Assembly (NCBI GenBank): GCA_020883125.1
Contig: JAHREW010000018.1
Span: 30,851 to 94,850 of the forward strand
Direction: 5' to 3'
Origin: Microcoleus sp. CAWBG506
Lineage (GTDB): Bacteria > Cyanobacteriota > Cyanobacteriia > Cyanobacteriales > Microcoleaceae
Length of the DNA: 64,000 nucleotides
How positions within the stretch are numbered: the stretch's first letter is position 1; every line of letters begins with the position of its first letter. The position numbers and the translations under genes are program-made. The notes below the pieces were generated by a model. The model was not told the origin of the DNA. It searched no databases and saw only the letters and a program-made list of their open reading frames with translations. Shown here in pieces: positions 45,983 through 54,775 of this stretch.

Positions 45983-46165
45983 ATGTCAGAAACCAATCAG
46001 CCTGTCTTTCAAATTAGCCCCCAACTTTTTCAACAACTTGTTGAATGGCAAGAAAAAATTGCCGAAGAAGATGAATTAGCCAGTGACTCAGAAGCAGAAA
46101 AATCAACTGAGGTAAAAGATCCCAGGGAAAGTCATGAAGAACCTTCTCAAACAGATAATTCCTAG
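45983..46165 (+). CDS. Small acidic hypothetical protein
   Basis: A 60-residue acidic protein (EKIAEEDELASDSEAEKSTE) with ISPQLFQQLVEWQEKIAE as a likely amphipathic helix. The family is not recognised. Its 3' end overlaps the start of the following signal-peptide gene by 32 bp, the arrangement of a translationally coupled pair. The GGAG sequence 10 bp before the ATG (TTTGGAGTAA) is a plausible ribosome-binding site. Confidence 0.55.
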   Translation: MSETNQPVFQISPQLFQQLVEWQEKIAEEDELASDSEAEKSTEVKDPRESHEEPSQTDNS

Positions 46166-46460
46166 CTTGTGGCTGGCGGCATCTTTTGGATTTCCGGTTG
46201 CTGTGTCAGCCCAAGTGTTGACACCCAGCCAAATTCAGCAAATCAATAGCGGTTTATTTCGTTCTAATTCTCAAGATTTTTTTCTACGGGGAAATCGTCA
46301 CCTCGAACAGGAAATTAAAGTTCTATCGCAGCAGCGTTTAAATTCGGAGGTGAAAATTTTGGAGATTGATAAAAAAAAGCGCTCTGAGCGTTGTCACCCA
46401 GACTTTCAAATATCATCGCGCAATTTTGAGACAATAAATAAATGCCGCACCCATTCCTAG
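46134..46460 (+). CDS. Small exported protein, function unknown, perhaps truncated
   Basis: The 108-residue product begins with a clear signal peptide (MKNLLKQIIPSLWLAASFGF ... VSAQ, cleavage near 27). The mature part (PSQIQQINSGLFRSNSQDFFLRGNRHLEQEIKVL) is helical and not recognised. From about residue 75 the composition turns basic and irregular (KKKRSERCHPDFQ), and the gene runs up to a repeat element, so its original 3' end may have been lost. It overlaps the preceding small gene. Confidence 0.6.
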   Translation: MKNLLKQIIPSLWLAASFGFPVAVSAQVLTPSQIQQINSGLFRSNSQDFFLRGNRHLEQEIKVLSQQRLNSEVKILEIDKKKRSERCHPDFQISSRNFETINKCRTHS

Positions 46461-46490
46461 TCTCAATACAAACGTAAAAGATGTTTGCAG

Positions 46491-46739
46491 GGGGAGCATC
46501 CTGGTTTTGCATAGGCGAAGCATGACCGTAGATAATTTATAGCAACTGCCAAGGCGATTAGGGCAGATTTTGTAGGGGCGGGTTCACCGATATCTTTCAT
46601 CGGTATAGACAAATTCTATAAACCCGCCCCCACCCCACGACTTAACCACCCTGGCGGTTGCTATATTAGCTCGCGCCAGAGATTTACAGCGGTCATGCTT
46701 CGCCCCTACGAATATATTTGCAAAACTGATATGCACCCT
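46491..46739. repeat. Inverted-repeat element interrupted by a MITE
   Basis: The outer parts (46491-46539 and 46664-46739) together match, in reverse orientation, the 119-bp element at 15151-15269. Outer inverted repeats share CGAAGCATGACCG and its complement. The 124-bp MITE sits at a TA in its centre. Confidence 0.65.
46540..46663. mobile_element. 124-bp MITE, copy B, with TA target duplication
   Basis: Termini are TAGCAACTGCCAAGG and CCTGGCGGTTGCTA. TA lies on both sides (46538-46539 and 46664-46665). The uninterrupted site at 15.21 kb reads AATTTATTAGC on the corresponding strand; here it reads AATTTA, then MITE, then TATTAGC. That is the signature of a Tc1/mariner- or IS630-type transposition. 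The whole unit is near-identical to 2645-2768, so movement was recent. It encodes no protein; a transposase must act in trans. Confidence 0.8.
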
Positions 46740-46791
46740 TTGCAGGTACTATTACAATGAATGGGAGGTAACTATTCAAGATTTAGTGTTA

Positions 46792-46965
46792 ATGGATCGA
46801 GAAGTAATGACAAAGTTGAAGCAAGCCATGTTGGACGCGGCAACTGCTGCTCAATTGGCCGCTATCATTATTGATTTCACTCATGAGGAAATGATGGTAG
46901 TTTTTCATGGACTAGAATGGGAACAGCAGCATAGGATTAAAGCTATTTGGCTGGGTGTGGGTTAA
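46792..46965 (+). CDS. Small hypothetical protein or 3' gene fragment
   Basis: The frame from the ATG at 46792 encodes 57 residues (MDREVMTKLKQAMLDAATAA, then QLAAIIIDFTHEEMMVVF, ending KAIWLGVG). The same frame is open upstream (YYYNEWEVTIQDLVL), with no ATG, back to the repeat element. This could mean that the 5' part of a longer gene was replaced by the repeat. The composition is protein-like. The family is not recognised. Confidence 0.4.
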   Translation: MDREVMTKLKQAMLDAATAAQLAAIIIDFTHEEMMVVFHGLEWEQQHRIKAIWLGVG

Positions 46966-46971
46966 AAGATG

Positions 46972-47062
46972 TAGCAGTCGTAAAGGCGCTTTGGTTATTG
47001 CTACCTGAGCAGAGTCGAAGGGAGCAATGACCAAAATACCTTAACAGCCTTTGCAGTTGCTA
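46972..47062. mobile_element. 91-bp MITE of the same family
   Basis: TAGCAGTCGTAAAGGCG at the left and CCTTTGCAGTTGCTA at the right are imperfect inverted repeats with the family termini, with TA on the right flank. The interior is a second palindrome (TTTGGTTATTGCT/GAGCAATGACCAAA). It lies 6 bp past the small gene at 46.8 kb and just downstream of murD. Confidence 0.6.
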
Positions 47063-47098
47063 TAGAATCAGGACGAAAGTCGTGACTACGAAGCCAAT

Positions 47099-48445
47099 CT
47101 AAGCTAGGGTATCGAGGCATAATTGCCGGAAATGATCTCCCCGTTCCTCGAAGTTTTGGTATTGGTCGAAGCTAGCACAGGCTGGGGAAAGCAGCACTAC
47201 TTTTGCATTATTTTGTTTACCTAATTCTGCTGCTCTGTTAATTGCTCTTTCCATTGTTTCTACGATTTCCCATGCGTTGTAATTTGCTTGTTCGAGCCGA
47301 TCGCTAAAAATACCCGCAGCATCTCCAATTAACAACACCCCAACAGCTTTGGCTTTGATGGTATCAATCCAGGCGCTGTCTTCGCCTTCTTTTGGGTCGC
47401 CACCGGCAATTAAAATTGCTGGGGCGCTTACTGAGGCTAATCCCACTTGGGCGGCGTCATAATTGGTGGCTTTGCTGTCGTTGATGAAATCTATGCCTTC
47501 CCAGGTGCAGATATGTTCGAGACGGTGGGCTACTCCTGGGAATTTGCTAATGGCTTGGGCGATCGCACTTTTATCGATTCCCGCTAAATTAGCCGCTGCT
47601 ACCGCCATCAACAAGTTTTGCAAATTGTGTTCTCCCACCATTTTCAAAGCATCAGCGGGCAGAATTTTCTGGTTTTGAGCGATTACCCAACCGTCTTTAA
47701 TGTAAGCCCCAAAAGCTGCATCGCCCAACAGTTCTGTTTCACCTTTGACGCTTGTCCAACACGCATCGGGCCAGTTGTCAAGTCCTTGTTGCCGCAAATA
47801 CGGATCGTCGCCGTTCAACACTTGAAATTGGGATTTTTTCAGCAATTTGGCTTTAATGTTGTAGTAATTTTCTAAAGTTTTGTGGCGACTGAGATGATCG
47901 GGTGTGAAAGTCGTCCAAATGCCGATTCGCGGCGCAAGAGATGAGGAAGATTCTATTTGATAGCTGCTGATTTCTGCTATTACCCAATCCGGCTGTTTTT
48001 CGGAAGCAGCTAATTCGCACGCAGCATACCCTATGTTGCCACAAGCGGGTGCATAGAGTCCTGCTTCTGCAAAAATTGCTGCGATTAAAGCTGTAGTTGT
48101 AGTTTTCCCGTTAGTGCCGGTAATTCCCACCCACGGAGATTTGAGATAGCGCCACGCTAGTTCCATTTCTCCGATGGTTTCAATCCCTAATTTTCGGGCT
48201 TGGATTAATGCTGGAATGTCCCAAGGAACTCCCGGACTTACTACTATTAATTGTATAGATTCGTCTGGTTGAAAGGATTGACCTAACTCTACTTTAATGC
48301 CTTCGAGGGCTAGTTCTTGTTGCTGTTTGAGTAAGTTTGGGGAAGATGAGCGATCGCTCAATGTTATTTCCCATCCTTGGCGTTTTAGCAGTCTGGCTGC
48401 TGCTATTCCTGATTTTCCTAGTCCTATGATATGAGCGATCGGCAT
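47099..48445 (-). CDS. murD: UDP-N-acetylmuramoylalanine--D-glutamate ligase
   Basis: Adds D-glutamate in peptidoglycan precursor synthesis in the cytoplasm. The 448-residue product has the N-terminal UDP-binding Rossmann domain ([20 protein letters not shown]), the ATP loop [19 protein letters not shown] (about 110-128), the FTPDHLSRH motif with the conserved Asp/His, and the C-terminal ligase domain ([24 protein letters not shown]). Length is typical. The family's carbamylated lysine region is not resolved by eye. It stands alone, with no other dcw genes, as is common in cyanobacteria. Confidence 0.97.
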   Translation of the reverse strand: MPIAHIIGLGKSGIAAARLLKRQGWEITLSDRSSSPNLLKQQQELALEGIKVELGQSFQPDESIQLIVVSPGVPWDIPALIQARKLGIETIGEMELAWRYLKSPWVGITGTNGKTTTTALIAAIFAEAGLYAPACGNIGYAACELAASEKQPDWVIAEISSYQIESSSSLAPRIGIWTTFTPDHLSRHKTLENYYNIKAKLLKKSQFQVLNGDDPYLRQQGLDNWPDACWTSVKGETELLGDAAFGAYIKDGWVIAQNQKILPADALKMVGEHNLQNLLMAVAAANLAGIDKSAIAQAISKFPGVAHRLEHICTWEGIDFINDSKATNYDAAQVGLASVSAPAILIAGGDPKEGEDSAWIDTIKAKAVGVLLIGDAAGIFSDRLEQANYNAWEIVETMERAINRAAELGKQNNAKVVLLSPACASFDQYQNFEERGDHFRQLCLDTLA

Positions 48446-48504
48446 AATTTGTGTGATAGAGCGAATTTTGCTGGTTTTGTCCTTTTGTATGGGTTACGGT
48501 TTTT

Positions 48505-48600
48505 TTGGGATTATTTAACCGCAGAGAGCGCAGAGGGCACAGAGGAGGAGATGAGAGAGATTGATGTTTCCTATGCCAATGGATTTGATATTACATCAAA
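48505..48600 (+). repeat. Dispersed intergenic repeat, copy 3 (best preserved)
   Basis: GGGATTATTTAACC is followed by GCAGAGAGCGCAGAGGGCAC, a purine-rich tail, and CCAATGGATTTGATATTACA. The last part also ends the copy near 53.77 kb, so the repeat is about 95 bp long in full. Confidence 0.6.
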
Positions 48601-48629
48601 AGGTTTGGTGGCTTTCTAAAATCGGCTTT

Positions 48630-50780
48630 CTAAGATCGATTGACGATCGCCCCAAAGTCAGCCAACACCCGCGCATGATTCCGCAGCAATCCCAGTAAAC
48701 TCAACCGATTGCGCTTAATTTCCGGGTCAGAATCCATCACTAAAACACTTTCTGGCCCATCGAAAAAGTTGCTAACAGTCGGAGCAATTTCTGTTAAACT
48801 ATCTACTAATAGCTGGTAATTGCGAGTTTGTTTGGATAGCTGGGTTTGTGGCACTAACTGCACTACTGCATCGTAGAAAGCTTGTTCAGACGATTTTTGA
48901 AATAACTCTGGTTTCACCGCATTTTTCGGTTCCAATTCGATTTTATCCAAATCTCCTTGAGCCGCCAAACGAGTTGAACGATTCACTGTTTCGTAAATCA
49001 GATCCAATGTATTGTCATTGCGGATTTGTTGCAAGAAAAGCGCTCTTTCCAAAGCATCCAACAAATCTCTTAATGCTCGTTCTGTATATTCTGGGTCATT
49101 CTCTCCCAAAACAGCATTCACCACATCGTAATCTAATTGCCCTTCTTCTTCCAGCAAAGTCCGAATTCTTTGCAGGAAAAACTCTGATAATTTTGAAAGT
49201 AATTCTGGGCTTGTTTCCGGGCGAAGTGCTGTAAATTCGGCAACAACTTCTGCGAGTAACTGGTGCAAATTGACTGACAACTCAGCCGTCCAAATAATGT
49301 TAACTATCGCATTGGCGGCGCGGCGCAAAGCAAAAGGATCGGAGGAACCTGTGGGCAACATTCCTAAGCCGAAGATGCTGACTAAAGTATCTAATTTGTC
49401 GGCGATTCCGACAATTTGACCTGTCAGAGTTTCCGGCAAATTGTCGCCCGCACCTTTGGGCAAATAATGTTCAACAATCCCTGTGGCTACTGCTTCCGAT
49501 TCGCCGCTGGCTAAGGCGTATTTCTGCCCCATGATTCCTTGCATTTCTGGCAGTTCGTAAACCATTTGGGTTACTAGGTCGGCTTTGCAAAGTAAGGCTG
49601 CTCTGGCTATGTGTAAGCTTTCTTCTGCTGTTAGTTGCAGTTGATTGACAATGAGACTGGCAATCTTGCACAGGCGATCGACTTTGGCGCGTACAGTCCC
49701 TAAATCTTCTTGGAAAGTCACTGTTTCCAATTTGGGCAAATAATCTTCTAGAGGTTTTGCCAAGTCTGCTTTGTAGAAAAATTGACCGTCTGCTAATCGG
49801 GCGCGCACTACTCGCTCGTTCCCGGCGGCGATGATGGCTGATTTGGCTGGATCGCCGTTGGAAATTGTAATGAAGTAGGGCAGAAGTTCGGGGTATTGAG
49901 GATTTTTTAGAATCGGAAAATACCGCTGGTTGGTGACAATAATTGTGGTGATTACTTCCGGTGGTAATATCAAAAATTCGTCGTCAAATTTGCCTACTAC
50001 GGCGTTTGGCCATTCCACTAAGTCGGTTACTTCTTCTAATAAATCATCGCTGATGTCTGCGTAACCGCCTTGTTTTGTGGCTGCTGCTTCTACTTGGGCT
50101 TGAATTTGATTTTTGCGCTGTTGGCGATCGACTTCAACGTAAGCAGCCCGCAGACACTCGACATAGCCCTCGGCTTGCGAAACAGACACGGGTTGCGGGT
50201 GTAAGACGCGGTGCCCTTGGGAAATTCGATCGCTCTTGACTGTATCCGAACCGCTGACTAATGTAATTGGCAGTACAGTATCATCTAGTAGTGCCACGAT
50301 CGATCGAATCGGGCGAGGAAACTTCAACTCACCGTCGGCCCACCGCATGAATCTTTTGCCTTCCAATTTGCTAATCCACACCGGCACAAGTTCAGTTAAA
50401 ATATCCGCTGTCATCCGCCCCGGAATTTTTTTCAGTACAAAAACAAAATCGCCCTTATCTGTAGCGCGAACTTCCAAAGCATCAATTTCTACGCCCTGCT
50501 TTTTCGCAAAACCTTCGGCTGCTTTCGTCGGTTTCCCATCTTTAAAAGCGGAACTAGCGGGGGGGCCTTTTACCTCTTCTTCTCTGTCTAATTGTTTAAC
50601 TGGCAGTCCTGTTACGAGAACGGCCAAACGTCTTGGAGTAGCGTATACATTAATTGAGTCGTTTGTCAAGAATTGTTCGGCAAGAGTTGCAGGTATCAAT
50701 CGCTGCCATTGTTGGGTACTATCGCAGACGAAGGAGGCGGGTAATTCTTCTGTACCGAGTTCTAATAAAAATGCAGCCAT
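48630..50780 (-). CDS. glyS: Glycyl-tRNA synthetase beta subunit
   Basis: Beta subunit of the heterotetrameric (alpha2beta2) glycyl-tRNA synthetase; binds tRNA(Gly). The 716-residue product starts [15 protein letters not shown], the family signature. It contains [21 protein letters not shown], the HD-like region ([22 protein letters not shown]) and the C-terminal anticodon-binding DALR-type domain. Length is typical (about 700). The alpha-subunit gene glyQ is not in the window, again typical of scattered cyanobacterial genes. Divergent from the hetZ-like gene with a 145-bp spacer. Confidence 0.97.
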   Translation of the reverse strand: MAAFLLELGTEELPASFVCDSTQQWQRLIPATLAEQFLTNDSINVYATPRRLAVLVTGLPVKQLDREEEVKGPPASSAFKDGKPTKAAEGFAKKQGVEIDALEVRATDKGDFVFVLKKIPGRMTADILTELVPVWISKLEGKRFMRWADGELKFPRPIRSIVALLDDTVLPITLVSGSDTVKSDRISQGHRVLHPQPVSVSQAEGYVECLRAAYVEVDRQQRKNQIQAQVEAAATKQGGYADISDDLLEEVTDLVEWPNAVVGKFDDEFLILPPEVITTIIVTNQRYFPILKNPQYPELLPYFITISNGDPAKSAIIAAGNERVVRARLADGQFFYKADLAKPLEDYLPKLETVTFQEDLGTVRAKVDRLCKIASLIVNQLQLTAEESLHIARAALLCKADLVTQMVYELPEMQGIMGQKYALASGESEAVATGIVEHYLPKGAGDNLPETLTGQIVGIADKLDTLVSIFGLGMLPTGSSDPFALRRAANAIVNIIWTAELSVNLHQLLAEVVAEFTALRPETSPELLSKLSEFFLQRIRTLLEEEGQLDYDVVNAVLGENDPEYTERALRDLLDALERALFLQQIRNDNTLDLIYETVNRSTRLAAQGDLDKIELEPKNAVKPELFQKSSEQAFYDAVVQLVPQTQLSKQTRNYQLLVDSLTEIAPTVSNFFDGPESVLVMDSDPEIKRNRLSLLGLLRNHARVLADFGAIVNRS

Positions 50781-50925
50781 ATCGCACCGTAATGGAATTT
50801 AGTTTAAGGTAATTTATCGGATCGCGCGTGGGCGTTGCCCTCCAACACGATCGTATATCTTCAAAAGACTCAAAAATTCAGCATACCACGTAAAATCGGG
50901 GAGAAAGATCATATCTCAACAGCAC

Positions 50926-52059
50926 ATGACTTTGCCTGAAAAACTAGCACAAGATTGGAAGTCTCGATTGGAAAAAGATTGCCAGGACGAAAATTCGAAC
51001 ACTCGCCAGAGTGTGGTTCGCTGGCTGTTGGGACAACAGCCAGATAGATTTGACACACTCCATCCTACTCAATTGGCGATCGCCACTGGGGCGATCGACT
51101 TTTTGTATCGAATTTTGATTTCTCGGTATCTGGGATTGCCACCAGAACAAGCTTATCGCAACTTGATCGGGCGACTGGGCGGTTTGGTGGTGTTACGACA
51201 AAAAATCCAAGCGTGGGTGTCTTTGAGTCGCGACAGACAGCGGAGTGTGGTGGATGTGCTGCAAGAAGTGATTCAGGAAATGCTCAATTCCGATCGATAT
51301 CTTCAGCAGCAAATCGCCTGGATTGCTGAATGTACCTCAGACAGACGCTTGCGAAATTCTTTGCTGCTAGCAACTGTAGAAGAATATTGTTTGCGCCCGA
51401 TCCGCAACCAGCCACTGCTGGTGTATCGTTTTGTCAACTACCTGCGGCGTTCCCAGCGGGGGGGGTTGACCCAAGTCCCAGCAGGAGACTGGGTGCGGCT
51501 GGTGTCGGAACAGGTGCTACCGGATGATACAGATGAACCAGTCAGCCTACTAGACGAAGAGGCGATGTCTGACTATCTTGAAACTCAAGCTTGGGAGGAT
51601 CGGCAAGCTCAGCGGCAGATTGTCCAAGCAGAGTTTGAGGCTTATTTGGCCGCCCAAGTCGATCCGCTGGCCTCTCAGTGGCTGCGGCTGTACCTGCAAG
51701 GGCGTTCTCAGGAAGCCATCGCCGAAGCTTTGAATGTTCCGATCAAGCAAATTTACCGCTTGCGAGAAAAAGTTAGCTACCACGCGATTCGGGTGTTCGC
51801 AGTCAAACAATCCCCCGAATTAGTCGCTAGTTGGCTGGAAACTTCTCTGCAAGAACACAGTTTGGGTTTGACTCCTAGTCAGTGGGAGCAATATTGGCAA
51901 AACCTGACGGATGCTCAACGGCATTTGATAGAATCGCTCAAAGCAGGTAAAAGTGTAGAGACGATCGCCTCTGAACTCAAATTGAAAACCAATCAGGTCA
52001 TCGGCGAGTGGACTAAACTCTATTTAGCAGCTCAATCTCTTCGCAACGATCGCTCCTGA
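50926..52059 (+). CDS. hetZ: HetZ-family regulator
   Basis: The 377-residue product is mostly helical. LGLTPSQWEQYWQNLTDAQ followed by a helix-turn-helix-like ETIASELKLKTNQVI, and the QEAIAEALNVPIKQIYRLRE segment, resemble the C-terminal region of HetZ. The middle (LLVYRFVNYLRRSQRGG, IQAWVSLSRDRQRSVVDVL) is of the same family. In heterocyst-formers HetZ is a DNA-binding regulator of differentiation; homologues also exist in filamentous species without heterocysts. Assignment to HetZ itself or to a HetZ-related paralogue is not settled by eye. The following gene, 556 bp away, is PatU-like, matching the known hetZ-patU neighbourhood. Confidence 0.6.
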   Translation: MTLPEKLAQDWKSRLEKDCQDENSNTRQSVVRWLLGQQPDRFDTLHPTQLAIATGAIDFLYRILISRYLGLPPEQAYRNLIGRLGGLVVLRQKIQAWVSLSRDRQRSVVDVLQEVIQEMLNSDRYLQQQIAWIAECTSDRRLRNSLLLATVEEYCLRPIRNQPLLVYRFVNYLRRSQRGGLTQVPAGDWVRLVSEQVLPDDTDEPVSLLDEEAMSDYLETQAWEDRQAQRQIVQAEFEAYLAAQVDPLASQWLRLYLQGRSQEAIAEALNVPIKQIYRLREKVSYHAIRVFAVKQSPELVASWLETSLQEHSLGLTPSQWEQYWQNLTDAQRHLIESLKAGKSVETIASELKLKTNQVIGEWTKLYLAAQSLRNDRS

Positions 52060-52615
52060 ATCTGTTGCAGACCATTGTTAATAGTTAATTATTTGTAACA
52101 TTTTGGTTCTATGCTCGATACAAATCAGTTCCCGATCCGGTGTCTTTTCTGTGAATTGCCAAATTGAAAGTGACCCGATCGCGATCGCTTAATTGTCCGC
52201 AATTAACTGCGACTACTGCTTGGTAGGATAAGATACTAGCAGCACGATCGACTTCTCAGGATTTTCTACCTAATCCTAAATTAACTATTACACTCACGTA
52301 TCTAGCAAGCAACGCCTCCGCGCGATGCTGCCAAATGTGGGCCCTGACAAATAATGATTTGAAGTCAATTGAAGCGGTTGTCTATAAATTATCAGTTGTG
52401 GTGCATATTTAAAACTTGTGAATTAGTCACAAACCCCCTGGATATCGGACGATCGATCCCATGGGCAACTTGGACTCACGATTTTTATTCAAAAGAACAT
52501 TCAGCCTTCAGACTTCTGCCCCGTCAGGGAAGTTACAGCGTTTAATTTGATGGATGAGGTTGGTGTGTCGCAAAAAGCGCGATCGCGCTTGTCCCCAACT
52601 ATTACTTATTGACTA
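52060..52615. other. Long spacer between hetZ-like and patU-like genes
   Basis: 556 bp without a supported gene or element. The HIP1-like GCGATCGCG occurs near 52.58 kb. The length leaves room for a separate promoter of the downstream gene; none can be pinned down by eye. Confidence 0.4.
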
Positions 52616-53716
52616 ATGGTATACACATCTCCAACAAACTCAGTGACGGTCATCAACACCGATCGAATATTTCCATTAATCGATACGGTTGTCCCCTTTG
52701 AAGCCTGTCTTTACTATCAAGTTTTGCCTCTATCTCTAGAAGGTAATATATTAAAACTGGGCGTAGTCGATCTACAAGATGACTCGGCTTTAGACTATGT
52801 ACAGCGAATTTTAGCTTACATGAATTGCTCTGTCACCACGGAGCAACTTTCATCAGAAACTCAGCACTCAATGCTCTCAGCGTACTTATTGCACGCTAAC
52901 CAACCAAGAGAAGCAGCGCCCACAGCCACCACAGCAGCTTTTACCCAGACCAATCCCACTCTGGGGAACAAGACAACGGTAAATTCCCAGCCAAAAGCAG
53001 AAACAGTGCTCTCAGGGCCAGAACCCAAACGTCCCAGCAGCTTGGGCTTAATACCTGCGCCACAAGTAATTAAACCAGCTTCTTCTGAGGTTTCCTACTC
53101 AGAAATTGGGTTGCCAGTTTTGGAGGTAGAAGCCTTGCACTTGTCAAGTCCCATGGAACATTTGGCAAAATTACCCGCGCGACAATTGCTGCATGAATTG
53201 CTTGGCAAAATATTACGAGAAGGTATCGGCCGCCTGTTTTTTGAGCGACAGCAGTTGCAAGGCCGGATTCTGTGGAGTCAAGACGGCATTTTGAAATCAA
53301 TGCTTGAAGATATCAATCCCCTATTGTTTCAAGAAGTGATCGACGAGTTGAAGCGGTTGACAGATATGCCTGCGAGTCGGGTGGAACACATAAAACAGGT
53401 GGAAGTTGAGCGAGTTTATCAAGAAACTCATTTGTTATTGCGCTTGCGGGTGATGCCTGCCAACGGCGGCGAAGAAGCCACGCTGCAAGTGTTGCGGGGG
53501 GCTGCTTTGAGGTTTTATGAGCAGCAACAGTTGTCTAATTTGAGTCGGGATGCACTAAAATTAGCTCAGGAATTGCAGCGAAAAGTAAATCAAATTCGCG
53601 ATCGCACTCGACTTGGTCCCTTGCCCTTAGATGGTTTACCGGCCTTGGAAAAAGTAATTAGAAATGTTGACGATCAAATAGAAGCTTTAATGCACCAACA
53701 CCATGTTGAATACTAA
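52616..53716 (+). CDS. PatU-like protein with PilB/GspE N-terminal-type domain
   Basis: The 366-residue product has an N-terminal domain (about 12-90, FPLIDTVVPFEACLYYQVLP ... NILKLGVVDLQDDSALDYVQ) like the MshEN/T2SSE N-terminal domain of pilus ATPases. A Pro/Thr-rich linker (about 95-165) follows, then a conserved C-terminal domain (ARQLLHELLGKILREGIGRL, then ILKSMLEDINPLLFQEVIDE). There is no Walker motif, so it is not an ATPase. PatU of Nostoc/Anabaena, a heterocyst pattern protein encoded next to hetZ, is recalled to have such a resemblance; position beside a hetZ-like gene supports this. A c-di-GMP-binding role for the N-domain is possible. Confidence 0.5.
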   Translation: MVYTSPTNSVTVINTDRIFPLIDTVVPFEACLYYQVLPLSLEGNILKLGVVDLQDDSALDYVQRILAYMNCSVTTEQLSSETQHSMLSAYLLHANQPREAAPTATTAAFTQTNPTLGNKTTVNSQPKAETVLSGPEPKRPSSLGLIPAPQVIKPASSEVSYSEIGLPVLEVEALHLSSPMEHLAKLPARQLLHELLGKILREGIGRLFFERQQLQGRILWSQDGILKSMLEDINPLLFQEVIDELKRLTDMPASRVEHIKQVEVERVYQETHLLLRLRVMPANGGEEATLQVLRGAALRFYEQQQLSNLSRDALKLAQELQRKVNQIRDRTRLGPLPLDGLPALEKVIRNVDDQIEALMHQHHVEY

Positions 53717-53729
53717 TATAGCCGAAGCA

Positions 53730-53756
53730 ACAAGCCACAAGCCACAAGCCACAAGT
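53730..53756. repeat. Heptamer array (CAAGCCA)n
   Basis: Just under four copies of the 7-nt unit CAAGCCA lie 14 bp after the patU-like stop codon. Confidence 0.75.
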
Positions 53757-53772
53757 AATATTAATTCCGGTT

Positions 53773-53870
53773 GTATCGGAATGATTAAACCTTACTAGGA
53801 CACTCTTGACACAGAGAAAGAGAAGAGAGAAATAATAATTCCGATGTCAACGGATTTGATATAACAACGA
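53773..53870 (+). repeat. Dispersed intergenic repeat, copy 4 and adjacent palindromes
   Basis: TCGGAATGATTAAACC, a CACAGAGAAAGAGAAGAGAG core and a tail AACGGATTTGATATAACA match copies at 13.81 and 48.51 kb. Next to it, 53878-54000 holds two copies of a GGTTCCTAGGAAGAGCCTG-type palindromic sequence also seen near 45.89 kb. Confidence 0.5.
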
Positions 53871-54009
53871 ATTAACTGGTTCCTAGGAAGAGCCTGAGAA
53901 CCGATGTCCACAGGCTCTTCCTCGCCCCAAGCTACCACGAAAATAGGAGACCGAGCCAAAGTATCTGGGTTTCTAGGAACAGCCTGGGAACCAGTACACC
54001 ATTAAATCA

Positions 54010-54639
54010 TCAGTGCTCGAAAACATCTTTGTATTGCAATAAATCCAAACTTACAAAAACTGGCAAACACTGAAAACATTGCTGTGCAACTTCCCAACGT
54101 TCCTCTCGCTGCAACATCGCCATCAACTTCTGTTTAGCACTCAACAAATAGAGGACATCATTCCCAGCATATCGCAGTTGTTCCTCTGAAAGATTGTCAA
54201 AATTTCCCCAATCAGAACTTTGAGAAGTTTTATTTAATTCTACTTTTTCCAGTTCAAGAATTACTTCTTTCAGTCCGTGTCTGTTGGTATAAGTTCTCGC
54301 AAGTTTACTAGCTATTTTAGTGCAGAAAACCGTGGCAATGTCAATCCCTAAATTGTAACGCATTGTTGCCATATCGAAGCGAGCAAAGTGAAATACTTTT
54401 TCAATATTCTCAGCTTCCATTAATTTCTTTAAATTCGGCGCTTCTTTTTGGCCTTTAGCAATTTTGATCGCGACAACTTTACCTTCCGGGTTGCACAACT
54501 GCACCAAACACAGGCGATCGCGCCAGGGCATCAAACCCATGGTTTCGGTATCAACAGCGATCGTCCCTGCGGTCAAATAGTAAGATAACAGAGAATCGGG
54601 CAGATCGCGATCACAGACTTGAAAATTAGGAAATTCCAT
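54010..54639 (-). CDS. 3'-5' exonuclease, RNase D/DEDDy type
   Basis: The 209-residue product is a single DEDD exonuclease domain without the HRDC domains of full RNase D. Exo I is IAVDTETMGL (Asp, Glu near 29-31), Exo II HFARFDMATM (Asp near 88) and Exo III LRYAGNDVLYLL, with the Tyr and Asp of the DEDDy class. It should trim RNA or DNA 3' ends; single-domain versions are common in cyanobacteria. An extended heptamer region separates it from the CAP-protein gene upstream. Confidence 0.88.
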   Translation of the reverse strand: MEFPNFQVCDRDLPDSLLSYYLTAGTIAVDTETMGLMPWRDRLCLVQLCNPEGKVVAIKIAKGQKEAPNLKKLMEAENIEKVFHFARFDMATMRYNLGIDIATVFCTKIASKLARTYTNRHGLKEVILELEKVELNKTSQSSDWGNFDNLSEEQLRYAGNDVLYLLSAKQKLMAMLQREERWEVAQQCFQCLPVFVSLDLLQYKDVFEH

Positions 54640-54644
54640 TATTG

Positions 54645-54772
54645 AGAATTAGTAATTGGTAATTGGGCATTGGGCATTGGTAATTTGGCATTGGGCATTT
54701 GTTATTTGTTATTTGCTGTTCTGCTACCAATAACTCATAACTAATGACTAATGACTAATGACTAATGACTTT
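54645..54772. repeat. Mixed heptamer arrays between exonuclease and CAP genes
   Basis: Successive blocks of TTGGTAA, TTGGGCA, TTTGTTA and finally four perfect copies of CTAATGA occupy nearly the whole spacer. All units are 7 nt although the sequence changes from block to block. Confidence 0.85.
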
Positions 54773-54775
54773 AAA

